This document shows positions 1 to 6,246 of a stretch of DNA of 30,882 nucleotides, piece after piece (position 1 is the first letter of the stretch; the number at the start of each line of letters is the position of its first letter). The position numbers and the translations under genes are program-made. The notes under the pieces are model-generated. The model searched no databases and was not told where the DNA came from. It saw nothing but the letters and a program-made list of their open reading frames with translations. The DNA comes from a virus. The stretch lies in the IMG/VR virus record IMGVR_UViG_3300022074_000229, positions 1 to 30,882 of that record. One strand, written 5' to 3'.

Positions 1-318
1 ACCCCCTTACCCCCATAGTTATAGGTATTGTCAAGCGTCTGTCAATAAGTTACGTTACGTCACATTAAATATGTTTTACATATAGTGTCCTTAACTAAGG
101 ATAGTGGTTAATTAGGTGCAAAAAACCCCGTGTGTGTAACTGTACATATACGTATAACGTAGACCCCTACCATGGCCCATGCCCCTCCCCTTTAGCAATC
201 TTGTTAAGTCATTGAAATTACTACATATTTATTAATGGTTAACTCAAAAGAAATATTTTATTCTAGTTTTAGCCATATAAAACACTAATAAGGCATTGTT
301 ATTGCTACACTTTTCTAC

Positions 319-327
319 TGATATACT
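319..327 (+). promoter_or_regulatory. Candidate extended -10 promoter
   Basis: TG-N-TATACT matches the extended -10 element of sigma70 promoters, with TG at 319-320 and TATACT at 322-327. No good -35 lies at 17 bases, which is tolerated for extended -10 promoters. Transcription would start near 334, immediately before the first GTGATCAC palindrome, so those palindromes would be well placed to repress it. This is an inference from motif and spacing only. Confidence 0.35.
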
Positions 328-342
328 TTCAATGGATAGTAT

Positions 343-427
343 GTGATCACAAAAAAGCATACCCCTATGGATGTGATCACGAATTACACCTATACGATGC
401 ACATACACACATACAGTTTGTGATCAC
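343..427. promoter_or_regulatory. Three GTGATCAC palindromes (candidate operators or iterons)
   Basis: The perfect 8-bp palindrome GTGATCAC occurs at 343-350, 373-380 and 420-427. The first two also share the flanking AT on the left. Start-to-start spacing is 30 and 47 bases. Three identical palindromes in 85 bases of gene-free DNA fit cooperative repressor sites or an origin-binding protein. Each contains GATC, so adenine methylation could affect binding. No protein in the window can be assigned to them. The HTH protein at 5742 is one candidate. Confidence 0.55.
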
Positions 428-443
428 AAATATAGTAGAACAA

Positions 444-495
444 AATAAGAACAACCTAGATTTCCAGTACATAATAAGAACAAACAAATTTGTTT
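444..495. repeat. Direct repeat pair and 14-bp perfect palindrome
   Basis: An 11-base direct repeat, AATAAGAACAA, occurs at 444-454 and 473-483. The second copy runs into the perfect 14-bp palindrome AAACAAATTTGTTT at 482-495. The palindrome is AT-only at its centre and lies just upstream of a run of A and T (496-530). It could be a regulator site or an easily melted origin element. The function is unknown. Confidence 0.5.
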
Positions 496-522
496 TTGTT
501 TAAATTCAATAACTTATAAAAT
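496..522 (+). promoter_or_regulatory. Weak candidate promoter upstream of the structured RNA
   Basis: TTGTTT at 496-501 and TAAAAT at 517-522 resemble -35 and -10 boxes, with a short 15-base spacer. Transcription would begin near 530, directly before the hairpin-rich segment that starts at about 540. The surrounding DNA is so AT-rich that chance matches are likely. Confidence 0.2.
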
Positions 523-953
523 AATTTAAAAAACCTATTGCAATTCAAAAGATGTTCGGGTTAATGTAGATACATCGAAAGCGACAAGAAACAAAACGCA
601 AGCGATGTATATCCTTCAAAGTGTTTCAGCGTCCTTAAGACGGATACGGTGAAATGCCCTATCAAAACAGACTAACAAGACTAAACACATTACAGACTAA
701 CAAACGACTACAACTTAGAAAGAAACACAGACAACAGAATAACAGATATATAAGAAACAAACTTAAGACAGCTAGTATGCCTGATAGTATACTCATGATG
801 AACGTATGTTGCCGATTTCTCTTAATTGAGTGGGCTAACCTGTAAGGCCAGGACTGGTATATTTATGCCTGGCTATAGGGTGCTCTTAAAGGGTGGATAC
901 TATGCACAGTACATAGATGTGCACATGTTTGAGCTAACAGATTGTGACTATTC

Positions 954-1022
954 GGTTACACCCTGAGCTAAAATGAGCCAACTCATTCTTGCGCTATTGA
1001 CGCATGGGCTTAGGGTGTGACT
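954..1022 (+). promoter_or_regulatory. Three-way-junction RNA element
   Basis: The closing stem pairs 954-968 with 1008-1022. It is about 15 bp long with a few G-U pairs, and the core is ACACCCTGAGC against GCTTAGGGTGT. Inside are two hairpins: AATGAG-CCAA-CTCATT (972-987) and TGCG-CTATTGA-CGCA (990-1004). This compact geometry resembles regulatory or ligand-binding RNA elements. No known consensus is recognised. Confidence 0.55.
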
Positions 1023-1045
1023 TACTAAAGACAGTTGCTTTTTGT

Positions 1046-1079
1046 GGGTGCATCTGAAACCTCCCAAGTAGATGTACCC
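1046..1079 (+). promoter_or_regulatory. 10-bp hairpin upstream of the first early gene
   Basis: GGGTGCATCT (1046-1055) pairs with AGATGTACCC (1070-1079) with one G-U pair and a 14-base loop. There is no U-tract after it, so it is not an intrinsic terminator. It ends about 20 bases before the ribosome binding site of the gene at 1110 and could protect or regulate that message. Confidence 0.5.
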
Positions 1080-1109
1080 TCATGAAGTAACACAAACGGA
1101 GGAAAGACA

Positions 1110-1265
1110 ATGAACGTATACAAGACAAGTGATGGTTATACATTTTATCAACAATCAAGTGGTGTACTTACTGATACACCTGACATAAACGATTGCGATA
1201 TGATGTACCCCGATTTACGAACTTTAATGTTTGTTGATCCAGATACAGAAAAACAGGAGGTTTAA
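1110..1265 (+). CDS. Small unknown early phage protein, 51 aa
   Basis: Starts at ATG 1110 with a strong GGAGGA site 7 bases upstream and reads MNVYKTSDGY... to a stop at 1265. The protein is acidic, with several aromatic residues and a C-terminal EKQEV. Its last codons overlap the AGGAGG ribosome site of the next gene, which is typical of tightly packed phage operons. It is the first gene after the structured leader and therefore probably among the earliest expressed. No family is recognised. The strong start signal is the main reason to accept so short a gene. Confidence 0.7.
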   Translation: MNVYKTSDGYTFYQQSSGVLTDTPDINDCDMMYPDLRTLMFVDPDTEKQEV

Positions 1266-1267
1266 AC

Positions 1268-1465
1268 ATGGATGAAGAACGAGGAGCAGCGACAATAAAA
1301 GTGTACCTACTCAATGGTGCAATAACAGTACTGCATGGTGATACTGGAAAAGTATTACTAGAACGTGAAGCATCCAAAGGTGATTGGAACAGAATATGGG
1401 CAGCACTAGAAGGTGAATTACCCAGTGCAGATCCGTATCGTGCAGCATATTATGGAGAGGTGTAA
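1268..1465 (+). CDS. Unknown early protein, 65 aa
   Basis: Starts at ATG 1268 with AGGAGG about 7 bases upstream and ends 2 bases before the next gene. It is acidic. The sequence shows a short beta-like stretch (TIKVYLL and AITVLHG), then a helix with WNRIWAALEGEL. No catalytic motif or membrane segment is visible. Its place in the same closely spaced row of early genes suggests co-transcription with 1110 and 1468. The function is unknown. Confidence 0.75.
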   Translation: MDEERGAATIKVYLLNGAITVLHGDTGKVLLEREASKGDWNRIWAALEGELPSADPYRAAYYGEV

Positions 1466-1467
1466 AC

Positions 1468-2184
1468 ATGACATACAAACTATTAGGCGTAGGAACAAAC
1501 GCCAAGACAATCAAAGGTGATGGTAGTGAATACCTTACAGCTATACTTTACATGACACCGTGGAAAGTTATGGTTGATGGTAAAGCTTTCAACTCTTGCC
1601 CTATGGCAGAGCAAGCAAACTGTATTGACGCTTGTTTGTATACAGCAGGACGTGGTGCATTTAATAATGTGCAAGCTGCACGAATGCGTAAGACTGAATG
1701 GTATTACAAAGATCGTGAAAGCTTTATGCGTCAACTACATAAAGACGTTACCAAGTTTCAAGCTTATTGTGACAAGCGTGGCATACAGCCATGCGTTAGG
1801 TTGAACGGCACAACAGACATACGTTGGGAGACAGTCAAGCTAGATGGTCAAAATATCTTTGAGCTATTCCCATCTGTGCAATTCTACGACTACACCAAGA
1901 TTTCTAACAGAAAGACTAAGGACATATTCAACTATCACTTAACGTGGTCATACTCAGGTGCGAATATCCAGTATGCCGACAAGCTACAAGATGCACTCGA
2001 CAATGGTATGAATGCAGCGGTGGTATTTCGTAAAGAATACAAGCTACCCGAATGGCGTGGCATAAATGTGACAGACGGTGACAAAGATGATTTACGCTTT
2101 CTTGATCCTTGCAATTCAATTGTGGCGTTGTACGCTAAGGGCAAGGCTAAGAAAGATACAACAGGATTTGTAGTAGACATATAA
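1468..2184 (+). CDS. Conserved phage protein with Cys triad (DUF7227-like)
   Basis: A 238-aa protein preceded by GGAGAGG. From memory it resembles a phage family of unknown function (I believe DUF7227) with the pattern 'YLTAILYMTP...CPMA...C...CLYTAGRG...RMRKT...VRLNGT.D..WE'. Visible here are C44, C52 and C56 in a C-x7-C-x3-C arrangement, a conserved RMRKTEWYY helix, and VRLNGTTDIRWE near residues 110-121. The Cys triad followed by TAGRG could bind a metal or an iron-sulfur cluster, but that is inference. The length seems full and the frame is intact. It is the largest protein of the first early block. No activity can be assigned. Confidence 0.8.
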   Translation: MTYKLLGVGTNAKTIKGDGSEYLTAILYMTPWKVMVDGKAFNSCPMAEQANCIDACLYTAGRGAFNNVQAARMRKTEWYYKDRESFMRQLHKDVTKFQAYCDKRGIQPCVRLNGTTDIRWETVKLDGQNIFELFPSVQFYDYTKISNRKTKDIFNYHLTWSYSGANIQYADKLQDALDNGMNAAVVFRKEYKLPEWRGINVTDGDKDDLRFLDPCNSIVALYAKGKAKKDTTGFVVDI

Positions 2185-2197
2185 GGAGGAATTACAA

Positions 2198-2407
2198 ATG
2201 ATTACCAAAGATTCAATAGAAGCTTACAACAAACAATTTAAACAACTAATAGGATCAAATATACTGGACTTTAAAATGGTGCAATGTGAGTTTGATCCAC
2301 ATCAGTATTGGCCTACGTTCAAGATGCGATTGGGTGACCAAAGATACAAGCTTGTCTTGTCGCAAGATACAGAGGGCAATGGTGGTGGATTTGCTTTCAT
2401 AGAATAG
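2198..2407 (+). CDS. Unknown protein, 69 aa
   Basis: Starts at ATG 2198 behind AAGGAGGA, a near-perfect ribosome site. The sequence has an N-terminal helix and then a beta-rich half with the aromatic pattern HQYWPTFKMRLGDQRYKLVLSQ. It has no membrane segment and no recognised domain. It lies between two well-supported genes in the same operon and has no unusual composition. Confidence 0.75.
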   Translation: MITKDSIEAYNKQFKQLIGSNILDFKMVQCEFDPHQYWPTFKMRLGDQRYKLVLSQDTEGNGGGFAFIE

Positions 2408-2423
2408 AAACAGGAGAAAAAAT

Positions 2424-3323
2424 ATGACTATTAAAATATCATTAGAAACTATATCACCTCAGTATGCAGATACGCTACTAGAGACACACAACACAGACAA
2501 CTACAGGAAAGTAAAAGAAAAACAGGTAGATCTATACGCTAGTGTTATGGAGCGTGGCGAGTGGTTACCTGAAGCAAGTACTATTGTAATTGATAACAAT
2601 GGTGTACTGACTAATGGACAGCATAGACTGTTGGCTATACTCAGATCAGGCACAGCTATAGATATGATTATTGTACGCAATGCAGACCCAAGAAGTAGGT
2701 ATGTCATTGATGATCATATGCCTAGAAAAATGATGGATCATGTAGGGTGTGAGCAATACCATGTGTCTATGGTTAACACTTATCTAAGATCCAAAGGTAC
2801 TAATGTAGTGAGAGAATACAAAAAGAATGTAGACTTTTTCACATCCTTAATTGAGGGTGAGATGGGTAGACTAACTACAAAATTGAATGATCTACATGGG
2901 AGTTACAGAGATACCTTTACTAGCTACGGAATGAGGGCAGCACTGATACTTTCTGTACTTAGTGGTGAGATACTTGAGGAAGAAGCTATAGAGTTATTTC
3001 ATAAGCTAATAAGTTTTAGAAAAGCTAGAGATAAAAAGACAGGAGAGCTTAAGTATATTATGAATGCTAGTGTAAGAGCAGAAGCACAGAGAAATATGAC
3101 ACCTCTCATGTCTAAACTTATAGATATACTAGATGCAAATAATATACCAGTATACGATGGTAAGTTAAACAAGTGGGTTATTGATAAGTGGAGTGCGATT
3201 TGCCACCCATCGCCTAAGCTAATGTATGCAGCGTATCAAGCACTACACAGTGATACACGAGACAACACAGAGTTTAGTGGCTTCTTTGACCCAACAATAA
3301 CTAAAGTATTAGGATTGAACTAA
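2424..3323 (+). CDS. ParB/sulfiredoxin-fold-like phage protein
   Basis: A 299-aa protein behind CAGGAG. Residues about 25-95 carry the pattern seen in ParB-like N-terminal domains: a helix with predicted target positions, GEWLPEASTIVID, then GVLTNGQHRLLAILRSG (60-76). The core 'G.L.NGQHRL.A' corresponds to the ParB box with its nucleotide-binding Arg. The C-terminal half is helical with no recognised domain and lacks an obvious HTH. ParB-fold proteins in phages may be CTP-binding DNA proteins, nucleases or modification enzymes, and I cannot choose between these. The next gene starts on the last base of the stop codon, so the two are translationally coupled. Confidence 0.7.
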   Translation: MTIKISLETISPQYADTLLETHNTDNYRKVKEKQVDLYASVMERGEWLPEASTIVIDNNGVLTNGQHRLLAILRSGTAIDMIIVRNADPRSRYVIDDHMPRKMMDHVGCEQYHVSMVNTYLRSKGTNVVREYKKNVDFFTSLIEGEMGRLTTKLNDLHGSYRDTFTSYGMRAALILSVLSGEILEEEAIELFHKLISFRKARDKKTGELKYIMNASVRAEAQRNMTPLMSKLIDILDANNIPVYDGKLNKWVIDKWSAICHPSPKLMYAAYQALHSDTRDNTEFSGFFDPTITKVLGLN

Positions 3324-3544
3324 TGAAAGAATATAACTTCACATTAGCTAATGCTGTTGAGATTTGTGAACAGTCAGTGATGTCTGACATCGATGAAGAG
3401 ACAGCAGCATGGCAATATCTGATTGACACAGGTGTTGCGTGGCAATTGCAAGGGTGGTTTGGACGTACAGCTAAACGACTAATTGATGAGGGTTACTGTA
3501 CATATAAGGAGGAAGAACAATGCTTGAACAAGAGACATACATAA
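3323..3544 (+). CDS. Conserved small phage protein, 73 aa (DUF7417-like)
   Basis: The start codon overlaps the stop of the ParB-like gene (TAATG). The centre reads 'LIDTGVAWQLQGWFGRTAKRLIDEGYC', a pattern I recall from a recurrent phage family of unknown function, possibly DUF7417. It looks like two short helices around a GWFGR turn. The 3' end overlaps a further small gene by 25 bases. The function is unknown. The family assignment is from memory and tentative. Confidence 0.75.
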   Translation: MKEYNFTLANAVEICEQSVMSDIDEETAAWQYLIDTGVAWQLQGWFGRTAKRLIDEGYCTYKEEEQCLNKRHT

Positions 3545-3645
3545 TGACTGAACAAGAGATGGAAAACTTAATCAATGATGCATTCGGTGCAACGTTCTGG
3601 AAATACCTAGCGTTTGTATGGTCTGGATTAGAGGAGGACTATTAA
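3520..3645 (+). CDS. Very small protein, 41 aa
   Basis: ATG 3520 follows an excellent AAGGAGGA site (3507-3514) located inside the end of the upstream gene, and the frame runs to a TAA just before the next ATG at 3647. The peptide is acidic (MLEQETYIMTEQEMEN...) with an aromatic tail containing FWKYLAFVW. The tail is too short for a confident membrane helix. The strong ribosome site and exact fit between neighbours support it. The function is unknown. Confidence 0.6.
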   Translation: MLEQETYIMTEQEMENLINDAFGATFWKYLAFVWSGLEEDY

Positions 3646-3646
3646 A

Positions 3647-3925
3647 ATGGCTAACAAGAAACTAAAACTAAAACTAAATCGTGATGAAGTACTGGAACTA
3701 CTAGATGCGTACAACATCATGGATCAAATATGTACAGACTTTAGAGAGATGTTTGATACTGATCTTAGTAAGGTGCGTAAGTTGGAAAGCATGTCTATAA
3801 AACTAAAAGACATGTTTGACTTTAGACCCATAACAGATAGTGAGGGAGATCCTAATCATTGGCGTTCATACGTAATGCCTGATGATGATAGGGCATGGTA
3901 TCACACACCAAAGAAGGACAAATGA
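3647..3925 (+). CDS. Unknown charged protein, 92 aa
   Basis: Starts at ATG 3647 after GAGGAGG. The N-terminus is very lysine-rich (KKLKLKLNRDEV), followed by two amphipathic helices with LELLDAYNIMDQI and LSKVRKLESMSIKLKDMF, then a polar tail with HWRSYVMPDDDRAWYH. It is probably a small helical, possibly oligomeric protein. No domain is recognised. It ends 1 base before the next start. Confidence 0.7.
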   Translation: MANKKLKLKLNRDEVLELLDAYNIMDQICTDFREMFDTDLSKVRKLESMSIKLKDMFDFRPITDSEGDPNHWRSYVMPDDDRAWYHTPKKDK

Positions 3926-3926
3926 T

Positions 3927-4112
3927 ATGCAACTACAAGATTTATTCTTTAACAGACAGAAGATAGTTAACGTGGCACTTAGCTTCAAACAACTGGAAGT
4001 AGATGCAGTCTCTCCGTTTAACACTGAGGAGGAGAGACACTTAGCAGTAGATAAAATCTGTAAAGGCAATGTGATTATCAATCAACTAGAGGAGATACTG
4101 GATGCAGTATAG
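3927..4112 (+). CDS. Unknown helical protein, 61 aa
   Basis: The frame is open from 3882, but ATG 3927 is the better start because it follows AAGAAGGA and lies immediately after the previous stop. The protein is MQLQDLFFNRQKI..., mostly helical and amphipathic, ending in IINQLEEILDAV. It overlaps the next gene by 11 bases. No family is recognised. Confidence 0.65.
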   Translation: MQLQDLFFNRQKIVNVALSFKQLEVDAVSPFNTEEERHLAVDKICKGNVIINQLEEILDAV

Positions 4113-4275
4113 AAATATAGTGATAGCAGCGGAAGACTTTGGGTGTGATGAAATAGACACAATAGCAAAGATAATAGAGAATTACATTGAAGAGCTAGGA
4201 TTATCAGACTACGATAAACTATCAGGTTTTAGATGGAGGATAGATGTAAGTATGAGGTACGACAATGAAAGTTAG
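4102..4275 (+). CDS. Unknown acidic protein, 57 aa
   Basis: ATG 4102 follows GAGGAGA and overlaps the end of the previous gene. It reads MQYRNIVIAAEDFG... and stops with TAG at 4275, overlapping the next gene by 11 bases. The protein is acidic with a helix DTIAKIIENYIEELG. The paired overlaps on both sides and the good ribosome site support a real gene. No function can be assigned. Confidence 0.6.
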   Translation: MQYRNIVIAAEDFGCDEIDTIAKIIENYIEELGLSDYDKLSGFRWRIDVSMRYDNES

Positions 4276-4477
4276 GACATACCATAAGAACGGTAAAGCT
4301 GTACAGTTTTTAGGCTACAGTGACATCGATGCATCCAATGCAGCTAAGGTTGTCATGGGTGAGGTAGGAGATGTCGGATACTTCAAGCCAAGACTAGGCA
4401 CAGATGAATGGATATACGATTGGATATACAAAAAAGAAATAACGGATGAAGACTTACAGAGGGTGCTAGGCAGATGA
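4265..4477 (+). CDS. Unknown protein, 70 aa
   Basis: ATG 4265 lies within the end of the previous gene and follows GAGGTACGAC, a weak ribosome site, so translational coupling is likely. The protein reads MKVRTYHKNGKAVQFLGYSD..., a probable small alpha/beta fold with IYDWIYKKE and a C-terminal helix. Its stop overlaps the HNH gene start by 4 bases (ATGA). No family is recognised. Confidence 0.65.
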   Translation: MKVRTYHKNGKAVQFLGYSDIDASNAAKVVMGEVGDVGYFKPRLGTDEWIYDWIYKKEITDEDLQRVLGR

Positions 4478-5187
4478 AGACGTGCACTAAATGCGGAGAG
4501 GCTAAAGAGTTTAGTGAGTTTCATAAAGCTAATAAATTACCTGATGGCTATCAATACAACTGTAAGAGTTGCAAAAAATCTATGGCTGAAGATTGGTACT
4601 ATAACAAAGGAGGTAAACAAAAAAATAAAATAAGTGGTCAAAAGTATAAAGCTAGTAACAGAAAAAAAGTTAATGATAAAGCTAGGAAACAATATAAAAA
4701 ACATAGAATAAAAATACTTGAAAGATTAAAAATAAAAAGACAAGAAAACCCTGAGTGGAGGGAAGAATTATACGAAAAGACTAAATCATGGAGAGAAAAA
4801 AATAAAGAATATTTTAAAGAGTATATGAAAAAATATCATTCCAAACATTACCAAGACAATAAAGAAAAGTATTATGAAAGTTCAGTACAAAGAAAGGCTG
4901 TGAAATTAAATGCTATACCTAGTTATTTAAAAGATTGTAAAGTTGAAAAAAGAAGAATGCTAAACACTTACAAGTTAAGTATATCTATAACTAAAGCGAC
5001 AGGAACACAACATCATGTAGATCATATGTGGCCTTTAGCTGATGGAGGGCCGCATTGGAGTGGTAACTTACAGATCATAACGGCTGAAGAAAACTTGAGG
5101 AAACACGCTACAGTAGATCCTACTGTGAAGACAACGATACAAGATATGTTAATTGAAGAAGAGCAGATGCGTTATGCACAATATTAA
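4474..5187 (+). CDS. HNH endonuclease with N-terminal zinc ribbon
   Basis: A 237-aa protein. The N-terminus has a CxxC...CxxC zinc ribbon (C4, C7, C30, C33). Residues 45-145 form a lysine-rich, probably helical DNA-binding linker. The C-terminal HNH core reads HHVDHMWPL (180-188), then GGPH (191-194), NLQ (198-200) and N207. This is the usual pattern for phage HNH and homing-type nucleases that nick or cut DNA. Coding sequence is visibly richer in A than its neighbours (many AAA codons), so the gene may be a recent mobile insertion. It nevertheless overlaps the upstream gene by 4 bases. It could be a free-standing homing endonuclease or a host-genome-degrading enzyme. Confidence 0.85.
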   Translation: MKTCTKCGEAKEFSEFHKANKLPDGYQYNCKSCKKSMAEDWYYNKGGKQKNKISGQKYKASNRKKVNDKARKQYKKHRIKILERLKIKRQENPEWREELYEKTKSWREKNKEYFKEYMKKYHSKHYQDNKEKYYESSVQRKAVKLNAIPSYLKDCKVEKRRMLNTYKLSISITKATGTQHHVDHMWPLADGGPHWSGNLQIITAEENLRKHATVDPTVKTTIQDMLIEEEQMRYAQY

Positions 5188-5199
5188 GGAGACTACAAA

Positions 5200-5526
5200 A
5201 TGAGACTATACATGAACAAGCAAGGCGAGTGGGTAGGCACTCAGGCTGAGGCTAAGAAGATTAGTGCATCTATGGTTGATGTACCTGTGGACAAGCCTAA
5301 CCTACTCAAGTGGCTGAACACATTTACTGGTGCAATAGATGATGCAGCTAAGGAAGTAATGCAAGACAAGCCTAAACCTGGACGTGTGACACAAAAAGCA
5401 CACGCATGGGATACTATTATGCAGTGCGCTAAAAATGCTAGTATAAATGATTTAACTATGGCATTGATCGTGTACATGGATAGAGTGCAAGACATTGCAG
5501 ACAAACAGAAGGAGACACAGCAATGA
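5200..5526 (+). CDS. Unknown protein, 108 aa
   Basis: Starts at ATG 5200 after AAGGAGA. The N-terminus reads MRLYMNKQGEWVGTQAEAKK, followed by a helical C-terminal half. The N-terminal pattern, where a residue string about the product itself ends in 'GTQAEAKK', is reminiscent of small phage proteins that start with a beta-hairpin. No domain is recognised. The base composition is more GC-balanced than the HNH gene before it. It overlaps the next gene by 4 bases. Confidence 0.75.
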   Translation: MRLYMNKQGEWVGTQAEAKKISASMVDVPVDKPNLLKWLNTFTGAIDDAAKEVMQDKPKPGRVTQKAHAWDTIMQCAKNASINDLTMALIVYMDRVQDIADKQKETQQ

Positions 5527-5738
5527 ACTACAAGACATCACAAGGTGTAGAACTAGCAGACGATGGGTACACCAAGGTAACACAAAAGAAAAGTTTAGGG
5601 TACGGATGGGAAGCTACGTTGTACAACAATGACCGACTCGTACTCACACAAGATGCTACAGGAGAGACACTGAGCATACCACCAGAGTCTACGCAAACAC
5701 TGCGAGACATATTTAAATCTATTAATGAGGAGACATAG
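5523..5738 (+). CDS. Unknown protein, 71 aa
   Basis: Starts within the stop of the previous gene (ATGA overlap) behind AGGAGA. The sequence looks like a small all-beta domain (YTKVTQKK, WEATLYNNDRLVLTQD) followed by a short helix (TQTLRDIFKSI). It has no Cys and no membrane segment. It ends 3 bases before the HTH gene. The function is unknown. Confidence 0.7.
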   Translation: MNYKTSQGVELADDGYTKVTQKKSLGYGWEATLYNNDRLVLTQDATGETLSIPPESTQTLRDIFKSINEET

Positions 5739-5741
5739 ACA

Positions 5742-5957
5742 ATGGCTAACAATCAACTTAACACAATTATAAAACACCTTGAGACAGTAGGTAGTATATC
5801 AACTCTAGAGGCTATCATACAGTACAACATCATGGCGTTACCTAGACGTATCAAAGACCTTAAGGAGAAAGGGTATAACTTCAACAGCATACGCAAGTCA
5901 CACCCAGTGACAGGTCAACGCTACACACGTTATGTATTAGCAGAGGAAGCAGCGTAA
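5742..5957 (+). CDS. Small HTH DNA-binding protein
   Basis: A 71-aa protein with a winged-helix-like pattern. A first helix (NTIIKHLETVG) is followed by the HTH SISTLEAIIQYNIMALPRRI, then LKEKGYNF and a wing ending RYTRYVLAEE. This matches the small phage HTH domain I know as HTH_39. It probably binds DNA as an early regulator. The GTGATCAC repeats near the left end and the operator-like repeat at 19150 are possible targets, but nothing in the sequence links them. The next gene starts on the last base of its stop codon. Confidence 0.75.
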   Translation: MANNQLNTIIKHLETVGSISTLEAIIQYNIMALPRRIKDLKEKGYNFNSIRKSHPVTGQRYTRYVLAEEAA

Positions 5958-6130
5958 TGGTTTGGGCATTAGTATGGATGCAGTTACTAATCACATCGCA
6001 GACAGTGAAATACTTTCACGTTGATACATTTGATAGTAAAGAAGAATGCGTTGCAGCTATGAGCCAAGCTGCTGTGTTAGTATCAAACAAGAGTGAGACA
6101 CTAGCATGTCTAGAGCTACAAGTAGAGTAG
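5957..6130 (+). CDS. Small exported or membrane-anchored protein, 57 aa
   Basis: ATG 5957 overlaps the preceding stop (TAATG). The N-terminus is a short hydrophobic segment (MVWALVWMQLLI) that may act as a signal or anchor. It is followed by a soluble part with TFDSKEECVAAM and a second Cys in LACLEL. The same layout, a hydrophobic start, then an acidic-Cys helix, then a late Cys, recurs in the protein at 19368, so the two may be distant paralogues with a disulfide. The function is unknown. An envelope location would be consistent with a superinfection or host-modifying role, but that is inference. Confidence 0.6.
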   Translation: MVWALVWMQLLITSQTVKYFHVDTFDSKEECVAAMSQAAVLVSNKSETLACLELQVE

Positions 6131-6135
6131 TTATC

Positions 6136-6246
6136 ATGCAGCGCAAGAAGAAATGGGTAGCGTATGATGAGGATGGCTATGTTCTTGTCATATGCAGAAA
6201 CAAAAGAATAGTAGAGAACTTTGTTAAAAAGAGGAGGAAGAAATGA
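6136..6246 (+). CDS. Very small basic peptide, 36 aa
   Basis: An open frame from ATG 6136 reads MQRKKKWVAYDEDGYVLVIC... and ends RRKK, overlapping the next start by 4 bases (ATGA). An in-frame upstream ATG at 6106 would give 46 aa but has no good ribosome site. The peptide has a basic-beta-basic pattern. The fit between its neighbours supports it, but its size and weak ribosome site leave doubt. Confidence 0.45.
   Translation: MQRKKKWVAYDEDGYVLVICRNKRIVENFVKKRRKK

Larger units (their letters stand above)
540..1085 (+). ncRNA. Candidate structured non-coding RNA or long 5' leader
   Basis: This segment has no supported gene but contains a run of strong inverted repeats. Hairpins are ATACATCG/CGATGTAT (570-577 with 603-610, inner GCG/CGC), GCCAGG/CCTGGC (847-852 with 868-873), TGCACA/TGTGCA (903-908 with 918-923), a three-way junction at 954-1022, and a 10-bp hairpin at 1046-1079. 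The outer stems contain G-U pairs, which favours function as RNA over DNA palindromes. AGGGTG occurs at 877-882, 890-895 and 1012-1017 and could compete for the single CACCCT at 959-964, so alternative folds are possible. It may be the leader of the early operon, which begins 25 bases further on, or an independent phage RNA. It is not a tRNA, and I do not recognise a known riboswitch or a named giant RNA class. Confidence 0.5.
1..1109. other. Gene-free control region at the left end
   Basis: No open reading frame in this stretch has a good ribosome binding site and plausible protein sequence. The first 530 bases are AT-rich and carry an inverted repeat (arms TCCTTA and TAAGGA, 88-101), an extended -10 promoter, three GTGATCAC palindromes, direct repeats and a 14-bp palindrome. 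The remaining bases form several hairpins and are annotated separately as a candidate structured RNA. The first clear gene starts at 1110 with a strong GGAGGA site. In a phage this combination suggests an early control region, a replication origin or a genome end. Which of these applies cannot be told from the sequence. Confidence 0.7.

Noticed and set aside
654-845. 63-aa open frame in the leader region
   Set aside because: No ribosome site, very basic low-complexity sequence, and it lies within hairpin-forming DNA. A structured RNA explains the segment better.
1046-1085. Intrinsic terminator
   Set aside because: The hairpin is strong, but no U-tract follows and a ribosome site comes soon after.
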